NCBI RefSeq assembly: GCF_031846485.1
Contig: NZ_JAVRHQ010000003.1
Coordinates: forward strand, 156,541 to 220,540
Length of the DNA stretch: 64,000 nucleotides
Direction: 5' to 3'
DNA from: Autumnicola tepida
GTDB lineage: Bacteria > Bacteroidota > Bacteroidia > Flavobacteriales > Flavobacteriaceae
Position 1 is the stretch's first letter; the number at the start of each line of letters is the position of its first letter. Below, piece after piece: positions 25,372 to 33,861 of this stretch. Under the pieces are notes generated by a model. That model saw only the letters and a program-made list of their open reading frames with translations, did not search any database and was not told the origin of the DNA. Position numbers and translations under genes: made by a program.

Positions 25372-25914
25372 GTGAGTCTAAAAAAGCTCATAAAAAACTG
25401 CAAAAAACAGGATATTAAGGCACAGGAAGCGCTTTACCGGATTTATGCCGATAAGCTCTTTGGCCTGTGCCTTAAATATTCTTCAAATTACCATGAAGCC
25501 GAAGACAACCTTCAGGATGGCTTCCTTACCATTTTTGAAAAAATAAGCCAGTATAAGAACAAAGGCTCTTTTGAAGGCTGGATGAAACGTGTGGTTATTA
25601 ATACCGCGCTGCAAAAACACAGAAAAACAAAATTCTTACAAATCATCAACGAAAACCAGATAGAAGAACCCGAAGCGGAAGTTGATGATGAGCGCCTAGA
25701 CCAAAATTTCCTTTTACAAACCGTCCAGGAATTACCAGATCGTTACCGGCAGGTTTTTAACCTGTATGCGCTGGATGGTTATTCCCACAAAGAAATTGCC
25801 GAAATGCTCGAAATCTCTGTGGGCACCTCAAAATCTAATCTGGCGCGGGCCAGGAATATCCTAAAGGAAAAAATTGAAAATCATCAAAACAACAATTCCG
25901 TGCAATCCCTATGA
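25372..25914 (+). CDS. ECF-type RNA polymerase sigma factor
   Basis: 180 residues from GTG at 25372. Region 2 spans about 20-90 (YADKLFGLCLKY, AEDNLQDGFLTIF, FEGWMKRVVINTAL) and region 4 spans about 120-170 (LPDRYRQVFNLYALDG, HKEIAEMLEISVGTSKSNL). There is no region 3 or long C-terminal extension. It directs RNA polymerase to an unknown regulon. It is flanked by a lipoprotein gene (12 bp before) and a putative anti-sigma/barrel gene (28 bp after), an arrangement suggesting envelope-stress signalling. Confidence 0.95.
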   Translation: MSLKKLIKNCKKQDIKAQEALYRIYADKLFGLCLKYSSNYHEAEDNLQDGFLTIFEKISQYKNKGSFEGWMKRVVINTALQKHRKTKFLQIINENQIEEPEAEVDDERLDQNFLLQTVQELPDRYRQVFNLYALDGYSHKEIAEMLEISVGTSKSNLARARNILKEKIENHQNNNSVQSL

Positions 25915-25942
25915 CGGCTAAAGCATACGTCGTCGCAAATTG

Positions 25943-27394
25943 ATGAAGATGAAAGAACGAAAAAACATAGACCGGCTTTACCAGGAGAAGTTCAAAGATT
26001 TTGAAGCTGCTCCCAGGGAAGAAGTTTGGCAAAATATTTCTGCCAAACTTAAAAAGAAGGAGGAAAAAAAGCCTCTTATCATTCCTTTCTGGTACCGGCT
26101 TGGGGGAATAGCCGCTGCGCTTGCCGTTATCCTTGGCCTTACCTATTTCCTTAACAAAAATAACATCCCTGGTACAGACACAGAAGTGGTTTTTGAAATT
26201 GACGAATCTGCCCGGCCCACCATCAATGTTCCTGAAAACATTCCCACCCTTCAAAAAGCCGCGCAACTTTTAGATTCGGTTAAAATAGAAAGCAAACAGA
26301 ATATTCCAAATTCACAAATTGCGGGCAATTCCCCGGGTGTTTCCCGCGGAAAAGCTTCAGCTTCAGGACAGCAAATTGCTGCTTCCAAAAAAGCCATTCA
26401 AACTACACAAAACAGCGATCGCATTGCTTCTGAAAACAACACGCATAAAACTTCAGGAGAAAAAAATAATTCCAGCCCAAAATCTGCCATAGAAAATTCT
26501 CCAGCTATCGCTGCAGGCGAGCCTAAAGAACCCGAAGCCGCCAAAGCATCTGCTTCAGAAAAAACAACAAAAGAGAATAGCATGGAAGAAGTTAATCCTA
26601 ACGCCCTTGCCGAAATCGCCGGTAAAAAGAACAGCGAAGAGGTGTCTGTCCCGGAGGCCCAAAAAGGAAAGGTAAGGTTAAGCACCTTTGCGGCCCCCAT
26701 TTTCTATGATAACCTTGGCAAGGGCAATGCTATTTCGCCTGAATTTAAAGACAACAATTCCCAGGCGAGGGTAACCGTGGCTTACGGGCTTAATTTGGCC
26801 TACCCCATCAGCAAGAAATTAAGCGTCCGCACCGGTGTGAGCAAAGTGAACATTAGTTACGATATCGAGGAGATTGCTTACGGCCCTTCGGCATTTGCGG
26901 GAAGCATTGAAAGTATAAACTACCATACCAACAACAATGTACAGGTGCAGGACGAGAGCCCCGCGATAAGAATTCCCAATTCGGGGGGGCAGTTTTCAGA
27001 ATTCAGTAATAATTCCGGCATTTCCCCGGCTTATGTATCCGGAGAAATCAATCAGCAATACGGCTTTATTGAAGTTCCCCTGGAAATTGAATACGCCCTT
27101 ATCGATAGGAAATTCGACCTGAACATTATTGGGGGTGGCAGCAGCCTGTTCCTGGATCAGAATTCGGTTAGTATAACGGCCAATAACCAGCGCACCGAGC
27201 TGGGAGAGGCAAATAACATCAATAACGTGAGCTTTAGCACCAATATTGGCCTGGGGATGGGCTACGAATTCCTGCCCGATTTCAGGCTGAATGTGGAACC
27301 TATTTTTAAATACCAGCTCAATACCTTTAAAGGAACAGATGGAGTGCAGCCGTTCTTCTTCGGAATTTATTCCGGGTTCAGCTATAAATTTTAA
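25943..27394 (+). CDS. Putative anti-sigma factor fused to an outer-membrane-type beta-barrel
   Basis: 483 residues from ATG at 25943 (a TTG one codon earlier is unlikely). The N-terminal 45 residues are charged and cytoplasmic (RLYQEKFKDFEAAPREEVWQ). A membrane helix follows (about 52-70), then a long Ser/Ala/Lys/Glu-rich periplasmic linker (75-240). The C-terminus is rich in amphipathic strands (LSVRTGVSKVNISYDI, GLGMGYEFLPDFRLNVEP) and ends in aromatic YSGFSYKF, like outer-membrane barrels. Gene order after an ECF sigma suggests it holds the sigma factor. A protein spanning both membranes would be unusual, so the barrel part might be a periplasmic sandwich instead. Confidence 0.75.
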   Translation: MKMKERKNIDRLYQEKFKDFEAAPREEVWQNISAKLKKKEEKKPLIIPFWYRLGGIAAALAVILGLTYFLNKNNIPGTDTEVVFEIDESARPTINVPENIPTLQKAAQLLDSVKIESKQNIPNSQIAGNSPGVSRGKASASGQQIAASKKAIQTTQNSDRIASENNTHKTSGEKNNSSPKSAIENSPAIAAGEPKEPEAAKASASEKTTKENSMEEVNPNALAEIAGKKNSEEVSVPEAQKGKVRLSTFAAPIFYDNLGKGNAISPEFKDNNSQARVTVAYGLNLAYPISKKLSVRTGVSKVNISYDIEEIAYGPSAFAGSIESINYHTNNNVQVQDESPAIRIPNSGGQFSEFSNNSGISPAYVSGEINQQYGFIEVPLEIEYALIDRKFDLNIIGGGSSLFLDQNSVSITANNQRTELGEANNINNVSFSTNIGLGMGYEFLPDFRLNVEPIFKYQLNTFKGTDGVQPFFFGIYSGFSYKF

Positions 27395-28134
27395 TGAATG
27401 GAAGGATCTTGTAGTTCCTGCAGAATAATTTCCCTTGTGGCTTCCTTCAATGCTTTTTTATCTGAAATGTTTTTTCCTTTTGTGGGTAAAAAATGATGAA
27501 TTTTCACCCGCAGTTTTCCCGGCCCTCCACTGAAGAATTTATAGGAAAACCTCTTTTTACAGTCGTGAAATGTCATAGGTACAACAGGAATCTGGTGCTC
27601 AATTGCCAGTCTAAAGGCACCATCTTTAAACTGGTCCAGAAGGATATTTTGATCATCGGGCACCCCGCCTTCCGGAAAAATACAGATGCTGTTGCCCTGC
27701 TTTAACCTGCGCTGGGCTTCATTAAAAGCTCCCTGCCTGCTTCGCTGGCTTTTACGATCTACCAGAATAGAGGTTTTCCGGTAGAAATGCCCAAAGAGCG
27801 GAATCCTGGCCAGTTCCATCTTTCCAATAAAAATAAACGGATGCCTGTTAACGGCCAGCATTAACATGATATCTACAATAGAAGTATGATTGGCCACAAT
27901 CATATAGCTTTTTCCCTTTTGCATTTTTTCAGCAGATTTCACTTTGGGATAGAAGCCCATTCCGTAAAGGATGCATTTTGCCCAAATTCGGGCGCAAATA
28001 TAGAATTGAGGGTAAAACCGTTCAGCAGAAGCAACTACAAGAAGCACCGGTAACATTACCAAAATGGGCAATCCCAATAAGATGTAAAACCAGATGCGCC
28101 ATAATAATATGAACAGCTTTTTGAGTGTACCCAT
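27391..28134 (-). CDS. plsC: 1-acyl-sn-glycerol-3-phosphate acyltransferase
   Basis: Acylates lysophosphatidic acid to phosphatidic acid for membrane phospholipids. From ATG at 28134 the protein has 247 residues; a TTG three codons upstream is the alternative. An N-terminal membrane anchor is followed by the catalytic HX4D motif as NHTSIVD (His83, Asp88), then a FPEGG motif and VPMTFHDCKKRF. It converges on the sigma/anti-sigma operon with a 4-bp overlap of coding ends and has no terminator between. A TACTTTTG box at 28141-28148 (minus strand) would give a nearly leaderless mRNA. Confidence 0.93.
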   Translation of the reverse strand: MGTLKKLFILLWRIWFYILLGLPILVMLPVLLVVASAERFYPQFYICARIWAKCILYGMGFYPKVKSAEKMQKGKSYMIVANHTSIVDIMLMLAVNRHPFIFIGKMELARIPLFGHFYRKTSILVDRKSQRSRQGAFNEAQRRLKQGNSICIFPEGGVPDDQNILLDQFKDGAFRLAIEHQIPVVPMTFHDCKKRFSYKFFSGGPGKLRVKIHHFLPTKGKNISDKKALKEATREIILQELQDPSIH

Positions 28135-28181
28135 AGAAACCAAAAGTACTAAAATGAGTCGACTGAATTCTACAAAAAGGC

Positions 28182-28189
28182 TAACTTTG
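28182..28189 (+). promoter_or_regulatory. Candidate -7 element for trpS
   Basis: TAACTTTG matches TAnnTTTG, 19 bp before the trpS ATG. No clear -33 box was found. Confidence 0.5.
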
Positions 28190-28208
28190 TAAAAAATTGA
28201 AAAAGTAA

Positions 28209-29177
28209 ATGTCCAGAATACTTACAGGAGTACAAAGCACGGGAACACCACATTTGGGAAATTTATTGGGCGCTATTCTGCCTGCCGTGAAAATGGCCAA
28301 CATGCCCGGGAACGATTCGTTTATTTTTATTGCAGACATGCATTCCCTCACCCAGATAAAAGATGCCGAAACCTTAAGAAACAACACCTACTCTGTAGCC
28401 GCCACCTGGCTGGCGTGCGGACTGGACATAGAAAAAAGCGTTTTTTACCGCCAGAGCGATATCCCGCAAGTAACCGAACTTACCTGGTATTTAAGCTGTT
28501 ATTTCCCGTACCAGCGCTTAACACTTGCACATTCTTTTAAAGATAAGGCCGACCGGCTGGAAGATGTAAACGCTGGGCTTTTTAACTATCCTTTGCTGAT
28601 GGCCGCCGATATTCTGCTTTATGATGCCGAAATTGTACCGGTGGGAAAAGACCAGCTGCAACACCTGGAAATTACCCGGGATGTCGCTTCCCGCATCCAC
28701 GCCAAAGTGGGAGAAATCTTTGTTCTGCCCGAAGCCAAAGTGGAGAAGAGCACCATGTACGTACCGGGAACCGATGGGGAGAAAATGAGCAAATCCAAAG
28801 GAAATTTTATCAATATTTTTCAGCCGGATAAAAAGCTGAGAAAGCAGGTGATGGGAATCCAAACCGATAGCACGCCTTTGGAAGAGCCAAAGAACCCTGA
28901 TACCTGCAATGTATTTGGCCTTTACCAACTTGTAGCGAGCGAAGCTGAGGTTGCCGAAATGCGTCAAAATTACGAAGGCGGGAACTACGGTTACGGCCAT
29001 GCCAAGCAGGCTCTGTTTGAAGTGCTAAAGGATAAATTCAGCGAAACAAGAGAAAAATATGATTATTATATGAACAACCTGCCGGAGCTGGACAAGGCCC
29101 TGAGCCATGGCGCTGAAAAAGCCTCGGATGTTGCAAATACAGTTCTTAAAAGGGTGAGGGAGAAAATGGGGTACTAG
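28209..29177 (+). CDS. trpS: Tryptophanyl-tRNA synthetase
   Basis: Charges tRNA(Trp). 322 residues of class I synthetase with the HIGH-type motif HLGN (15-18) and the KMSKS loop (GEKMSKSKGN). Other landmarks are MADILLYDAEIVPVGKDQLQH and the typical dimerisation region. Length is normal for the bacterial enzyme. It converges with dprA; the coding ends overlap by 4 bp, so each stop is in the other gene's 3' end and no terminator is present. Confidence 0.98.
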   Translation: MSRILTGVQSTGTPHLGNLLGAILPAVKMANMPGNDSFIFIADMHSLTQIKDAETLRNNTYSVAATWLACGLDIEKSVFYRQSDIPQVTELTWYLSCYFPYQRLTLAHSFKDKADRLEDVNAGLFNYPLLMAADILLYDAEIVPVGKDQLQHLEITRDVASRIHAKVGEIFVLPEAKVEKSTMYVPGTDGEKMSKSKGNFINIFQPDKKLRKQVMGIQTDSTPLEEPKNPDTCNVFGLYQLVASEAEVAEMRQNYEGGNYGYGHAKQALFEVLKDKFSETREKYDYYMNNLPELDKALSHGAEKASDVANTVLKRVREKMGY

Positions 29178-30274
29178 ACAAGTTCAAACAACTTCCCCGG
29201 CAATGGCCTTATAAGGCCTTTAAGCTCCATATTCAGCAATACCGAAGCAGCTTTAAAAGTGGGATATTTGCAATTTAGCGCGATAAGGTCAAGTTCGGCC
29301 TTACCCATATTTTGAAGGTATTCTGCTATAATTTCTTCTTCGGGTTCCAGTGATACAAACAGCTGTTTTTGAACTGCTCTTTCTGTAGAGGGAAGCTCCC
29401 AGTTTAAAATATACACAAGGTCTGCCGCTGAAGTAAGCACATGTGCGTTTTGGGACTTGATAAGGTCATTACAGCCTTTGCTGTAAATATCGCCGGGGCG
29501 CCCCGGTACTGCGAATACTTCCCTGTTGTAGGAGTTCGCAAGATCTGCAGTAACCAGCGAGCCGCCTTTTTCCGCGCTTTCAATAACTATTGTGGCTTCG
29601 CTAAGGCCGGCAATAATCCTGTTGCGTTTCAGGAAGTTGTTCCTGTCGAATTTATCGGTGCTCCAGAAATCGGTAAAAAAACCTCCATTTTCTTCTATTC
29701 CGGCCATATATTTACGGTGCGCTTTAGGATAGATTTGATTAAGCCCGTGCGCAAGGCATCCTACGGTTTGCAGCCCGTGTTTTACCGCAGCGCGCTGAGC
29801 GGTAATATCTACCCCGTATGCAAAACCCGAGACAATAACAGGATCCAGTGGAGCAAGCCCGGCGATAAGCTCTTCACAAAACGCCGCCCCATGGCCGGTA
29901 ATATTCCTGGTGCCCACTATACTTATGAGCTTTTTCTTCTGTAAATTAATGTTCCCGCGGTAGAAAAGCAGCAGTGGGCCGTCAAAACAATGCTTCAATT
30001 TTTCAGGATAGTCCTGATCCCGAAAATATGCCACACCAATCCCGTTCTTTTCAATAAACTTCAGTTCTTCCTCCGCGGCTTTTAAATGCGCTGTATGCTG
30101 TAAATTGGCAATCCTGGTTTTTCCAATACCGTTAAGCTTCAGCAAATTCTGCTTTTTTTCCCGAAAAACAGCTTCCGCAGAACCGCAGTGCCTGATAAGC
30201 TTTCTGGCCGTGCTATCCCCCAGGTTCGGAACATGTTGCAGGGCCAGCGCATAGAGTAGTTCGGGTAAATTCAT
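29174..30274 (-). CDS. dprA: DNA-processing protein DprA
   Basis: Binds incoming single-stranded DNA and loads RecA in natural transformation, and is also widely present in non-competent bacteria. 366 residues: an N-terminal helix-hairpin-helix/SAM region (about 1-65), the Rossmann-like core with GTRNITGHGAAF, SGFAYGVDITAQRAA, GCLAHGLNQIYP and AVPGRPGDIYSKG, and a C-terminal winged-helix domain (about 305-366). Full length. It is a single gene divergent from the HU-SPOR gene. Confidence 0.96.
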   Translation of the reverse strand: MNLPELLYALALQHVPNLGDSTARKLIRHCGSAEAVFREKKQNLLKLNGIGKTRIANLQHTAHLKAAEEELKFIEKNGIGVAYFRDQDYPEKLKHCFDGPLLLFYRGNINLQKKKLISIVGTRNITGHGAAFCEELIAGLAPLDPVIVSGFAYGVDITAQRAAVKHGLQTVGCLAHGLNQIYPKAHRKYMAGIEENGGFFTDFWSTDKFDRNNFLKRNRIIAGLSEATIVIESAEKGGSLVTADLANSYNREVFAVPGRPGDIYSKGCNDLIKSQNAHVLTSAADLVYILNWELPSTERAVQKQLFVSLEPEEEIIAEYLQNMGKAELDLIALNCKYPTFKAASVLLNMELKGLIRPLPGKLFELV

Positions 30275-30325
30275 CTACTAAAATTACACAAAAAAAGATT
30301 TGTTAATAAAATTTCTTTAGGTAAC

Positions 30326-30355
30326 TTTATCAAAACCCGTGAACCCTTATTTTTG
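30326..30355 (+). promoter_or_regulatory. Candidate promoter for the HU-SPOR gene
   Basis: TTTA (30326-30329), 18 bp, then TATTTTTG (30348-30355), close to the Bacteroidota -33/-7 pair. Transcription would begin near 30361, which is the ATG itself, so the mRNA may be leaderless. Confidence 0.5.
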
Positions 30356-30360
30356 TACCG

Positions 30361-31293
30361 ATGAACATAGCAAAGCATATTCAGGATTTACTTTATCGTT
30401 ACGAATGCATAATCGTGCCCGGGTTTGGAGCTTTTCTTTCCCAAAAACAACCGGCATTTATAGAGCATAAAACAAATACCTTTCATCCGCCCAAAAAGGT
30501 GGTTTCTTTTAACAGGCAACTGCTGAAGAACGATGGTTTGCTCGCCAATTATATAGCTGAAGCGGAACAGCTATCCTATAACAATGCCGTTTATAAAATT
30601 AATGAATTTGTCGCGTCCCTCGAGAAATCCCTTGAGGACGATAAAAAGGCCGAACTGGAAAATATCGGAGAATTCACTTTTTCTGCGGAAAAGACTTTGC
30701 AGTTCGAGCCTTGTACCGAAATAAATTACCTTACCGATTCTTTTGGGCTGGAATCTTTCCAGAGCGAAGTGGTGCAGAGAGAGGTTTATAAAAAACAGGT
30801 GCAGGAACTGGAAGAAAAGACACCTTTCCTTTTCACTCCCGAAAAAAGAAAATCTCCTTCTTATCTTAAATATGCGGCCATTGGCCTGCTTGCTTTAGGC
30901 TTAACAGGCTATGCCGGTTTAAACATTTACAGCAACCAGGTTTCGGAACATAATATCGCCGAACAACAGGAGGCAGAGAACCAGCTACAGCAGCAAATTC
31001 AGCAGGCTACCTTCATTATAGATAACCCGCTGCCTGCCGTAACCCTGGAAGTTGAAAAACAATCGGGCGATTATCATATTGTAGCAGGCGCTTTTCGGAT
31101 GCCTGAAAATGCTGAAAAAAAGGTAGACGAGCTTAAAGCTGAAGGATATAAAGCCAGGCTTATTGGTGAGAACAGATACGGCCTTCACCAGGTTGTTTAT
31201 GCCAGCCTTCAGACTAGAAGGGAAGCGATTAATATGCTGCGCGAGGTGAAGAAAACCAATGAAGGCGCATGGCTGTTGGTTGAGGAGCTTTAA
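30361..31293 (+). CDS. HU-domain (CCDC81-like) and SPOR-domain membrane protein
   Basis: 310 residues. Two N-terminal HU-like units (about 1-57 and 58-125) carry the marks of the CCDC81-type prokaryotic HU family (VPGFGAFLSQKQPAFI; NIGEFTFS). A membrane helix follows at about 170-190, then a Gln-rich linker and a C-terminal SPOR domain (236-310; DYHIVAGAFRMPENAEKKVDEL). SPOR domains bind denuded septal peptidoglycan, so one end would sit at the division site and the HU end in the cytoplasm. DNA binding has not been shown for this family and is an inference. Confidence 0.88.
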   Translation: MNIAKHIQDLLYRYECIIVPGFGAFLSQKQPAFIEHKTNTFHPPKKVVSFNRQLLKNDGLLANYIAEAEQLSYNNAVYKINEFVASLEKSLEDDKKAELENIGEFTFSAEKTLQFEPCTEINYLTDSFGLESFQSEVVQREVYKKQVQELEEKTPFLFTPEKRKSPSYLKYAAIGLLALGLTGYAGLNIYSNQVSEHNIAEQQEAENQLQQQIQQATFIIDNPLPAVTLEVEKQSGDYHIVAGAFRMPENAEKKVDELKAEGYKARLIGENRYGLHQVVYASLQTRREAINMLREVKKTNEGAWLLVEEL

Positions 31294-31354
31294 TTTAATA
31301 CTTCTTTAACCGGAAATCGGGCTAAGCACCTTATTTTTGCCGAAAATTTAAAAT

Positions 31355-31864
31355 ATGCAAGCAAAATCCCCGGCAGAATCCAGAACTACCCTTACCGACC
31401 TTGTATTACCAAGTGAAACTAATCCGCTTAACAACCTGTTTGGAGGAGAACTTCTCGCGCGTATGGATCGCGCCGCGAGTATTGCAGCAAGACGTCACAG
31501 CCGGAGAATAGTAGTTACCGCTTCTGTAAACCACGTGGCTTTTAACAAGGCCGTTCCCCTGGGCAGCGTGGTAACCGTAGAGGCAGCGGTATCCCGCGCG
31601 TTTAAATCTTCTATGGAGATCTTTATTGATGTTTGGGTGGAAGACCGTGAAAGCGGGCAGCGCAGCAAGGCTAATGAAGCCATTTACACCTTTGTTGCGG
31701 TAGACGAAACCGGCACACCCATACAGATACCACCTTTAGAGCCTGAAACAGACCTTGAAAAGGAGCGATTTGCCGCCGCTTTGCGAAGAAAACAGCTAAG
31801 CCTTGTTCTGGCGGGAAAACTACAACCAAATGAAGCTACAGAGCTTAAAGCCCTGTTTGAATAA
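31355..31864 (+). CDS. Acyl-CoA thioesterase, hotdog fold (YciA/BFIT-like)
   Basis: Hydrolyses acyl-CoA thioesters. 169 residues with NPLNNLFGGELLARMDRAAS (21-40), the helix and the acidic catalytic residue region of hotdog acyl-CoA hydrolases, and VVTASVNHVAFNKAVPLG (49-66). Chain-length preference cannot be told. A TATTTTTG box at 31332-31339 is the likely -7 element. It converges with the envC-like gene with a 9-bp spacer and no hairpin. Confidence 0.92.
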   Translation: MQAKSPAESRTTLTDLVLPSETNPLNNLFGGELLARMDRAASIAARRHSRRIVVTASVNHVAFNKAVPLGSVVTVEAAVSRAFKSSMEIFIDVWVEDRESGQRSKANEAIYTFVAVDETGTPIQIPPLEPETDLEKERFAAALRRKQLSLVLAGKLQPNEATELKALFE

Positions 31865-31873
31865 TATCAAGAC

Positions 31874-33094
31874 CTACATCTGATAAATCCAATCCGCCGG
31901 ATTCATTTTTTGGGTATTCCTAAAGATTAAAAAATGAAGGGTTGTTTTGCCGGTGGTCCTGTTGGTGGCCACTTCTCCTATCTCCTGCTCTGTACTTACC
32001 ACGTCTCCCCTTTTCACATAAACCTCATCCAGATTATCGTAAATAGTGATATAATCCCCATGCCTAATCATTACCGCCTTGTTGGCTCCTTTCAGCAATT
32101 GCACTTCGCTAACCGTGCCGTCGAAGACCGCGCGGGCTTTTCCACCTGGATCGGTATCTATGTTCACTCCATTATTGTTAATAATGGCTGTTTTGACTAT
32201 AGGATGCGGATGCTGCCCGAACGACATGGTCACCACTCCAGATTTTACCGGCCAGGGAAGTTTTCCCTTATTATTGGCAAAATCGGCTGCCAGTGCTTTG
32301 GCCGCCGGGGTAAGTTTGTATACATCGCGAGAGGTAGAGCCGCTCTCCTCATTTGCTTTGGCAATAGAAGCCCGTATCATTTCCTCAATTTGCTGGTCTA
32401 TCCTGTTTATTTCACGCTGCCGCTCTTTAATTTGCGCAGCGAACTGGCCTTCCTTCTTATTAATGGTGGCCATTAGGGCCTGCTGGGCCTTACGGTTTTC
32501 TTCAAGCTGTTGCCTTGTGTTACGATTTTCGGCAATCAACTGTTCCTTTTCTTCCTTTTGATCTGCCAGGTTTTTGTTTAAACGCTGCAAATCCTCAGTA
32601 CGGGAACGTATTTGCTCTCCCTGCTCCTTTCTATAGTTTGTGTACTGCTTCATGTACTGAAGCCGTTTATAGGCCTGTAAAAAGCTTTCAGAAGACAACA
32701 GGAACATTACCCGGCTTTGCTGAGATTTGCTTTTATAAGACCTCTTTATCATTTTGGCGTAATCGTCTTTTAGCTGCTGAAGCTCCTTCCGCAGGCTGGA
32801 GATCTTTTGGGTATTGGCATTAATTTCCTGCGTAAGCAAATTCGCCTGCTGATTGGTAACTCTTATAAGATTTTCCGTGCGCTTTATTTGCTGGTTAAGG
32901 TCTTCTACCTGGGTAAGGACAGATTTTTCCTTTTGCTTATTACTGGACCGCAGTTCATTGATTTTCCTGATTTCATTGCGCAGTTCCAGCCGTTTTTTCT
33001 CCAGCTCCTCCCGATTGGTTTGAGCGTATGAGCTACGGCTTAAACCGAAAAAACACAGGAGCAAAAGGATATATCCAAATTTCTTCATTCTCAT
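31874..33094 (-). CDS. EnvC-like murein hydrolase activator with degenerate LytM (M23) domain
   Basis: 406 residues: a signal peptide (about 1-24), a long coiled coil (about 25-250, Gln/Lys/Glu-rich), then a C-terminal LytM domain (about 285-405). The M23 metal ligands are altered: NNNGVNIDTDPG where HxxxD is expected, and TLHFLIF where HxH is expected. It should thus be non-catalytic and activate a cell-wall amidase at division, like EnvC. The ATG at 33094 overlaps the stop of the upstream lipoprotein (ATGA). Confidence 0.9.
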   Translation of the reverse strand: MRMKKFGYILLLLCFFGLSRSSYAQTNREELEKKRLELRNEIRKINELRSSNKQKEKSVLTQVEDLNQQIKRTENLIRVTNQQANLLTQEINANTQKISSLRKELQQLKDDYAKMIKRSYKSKSQQSRVMFLLSSESFLQAYKRLQYMKQYTNYRKEQGEQIRSRTEDLQRLNKNLADQKEEKEQLIAENRNTRQQLEENRKAQQALMATINKKEGQFAAQIKERQREINRIDQQIEEMIRASIAKANEESGSTSRDVYKLTPAAKALAADFANNKGKLPWPVKSGVVTMSFGQHPHPIVKTAIINNNGVNIDTDPGGKARAVFDGTVSEVQLLKGANKAVMIRHGDYITIYDNLDEVYVKRGDVVSTEQEIGEVATNRTTGKTTLHFLIFRNTQKMNPADWIYQM

Positions 33095-33861
33095 TTTACG
33101 CTGATTTCATCATATCCTGAAGGAATATCGAATGGAAAACTAACTTTCTCATTAAAATCTACTGAGCGGTAAGTGATATCAATATTTGTAGATTCCCCTC
33201 CTTCATTGGCAATAATCTTAATGTTTTCAGGGAAAACTCTCCCGTCTATAGTTTGGTAATCCGAATAAGTAATCGTTACGCTGCGGTTTTCTGCAGCCTG
33301 TGCCAGCTGCTGTGCCGTAGCTTTATAATTTGAAGGGTCTATCAGGAACATTCTTTCTATCGCGACATTTTGTTCAGGTAAAAACTGATATCCCCTGGCT
33401 GATTGTTCCATTTCATAAGGCTCTTCCCGAAGATCATAAATCGCCTGGCCAATTAAAAGATTCTGAAGCTTTTGAAAATCCAGCGGGGTTCCCAGCCATT
33501 CACTCACCAGGCTAAAGTCCCCGTCGAAATAACTTTTGCTGATTTTTTCATAGTAGCTCACCGAAGTTGGGGTGATATAAACCTTGGCAACAGGAAATCC
33601 CAAAACCGTGGCACTCATCCAAATGGCTTTGTCTTTTTCCATCCTGAAACTAAGACTCACCGACTGAGTTCGCTCTTCAGTTTGATAAACCGCCCGCAAT
33701 TTGCCTGAAGCAGTTTCAAAATCCACCTCGTTCTCATAATGGCGGGCAATCACGTTGGCAGCTTTAGCATTCCTGGTGGCGATTCCTTTGGTTGCCCTGC
33801 CTCCTCCACAGGAAACCAACACGAGCATTAGAAAACAAAGGGTAATACTATTTTTAAACAT
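33091..33861 (-). CDS. DUF4292-like lipoprotein
   Basis: 256 residues with a lipoprotein signal (LCFLMLVLVSC, Cys18). The mature part is beta-rich (AVYQTEERTQSVSLSFRMEKDKAIWM; PVAKVYITPTSVSYYEK), as in the LolA/LolB-like shell of DUF4292 proteins, which suggests a lipid- or lipoprotein-related role, inferred only. It is coupled to the TPR gene (TGATG, one-base overlap) and to the EnvC-like gene (4-base overlap), so the three are one translation-coupled unit. Confidence 0.85.
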   Translation of the reverse strand: MFKNSITLCFLMLVLVSCGGGRATKGIATRNAKAANVIARHYENEVDFETASGKLRAVYQTEERTQSVSLSFRMEKDKAIWMSATVLGFPVAKVYITPTSVSYYEKISKSYFDGDFSLVSEWLGTPLDFQKLQNLLIGQAIYDLREEPYEMEQSARGYQFLPEQNVAIERMFLIDPSNYKATAQQLAQAAENRSVTITYSDYQTIDGRVFPENIKIIANEGGESTNIDITYRSVDFNEKVSFPFDIPSGYDEISVK

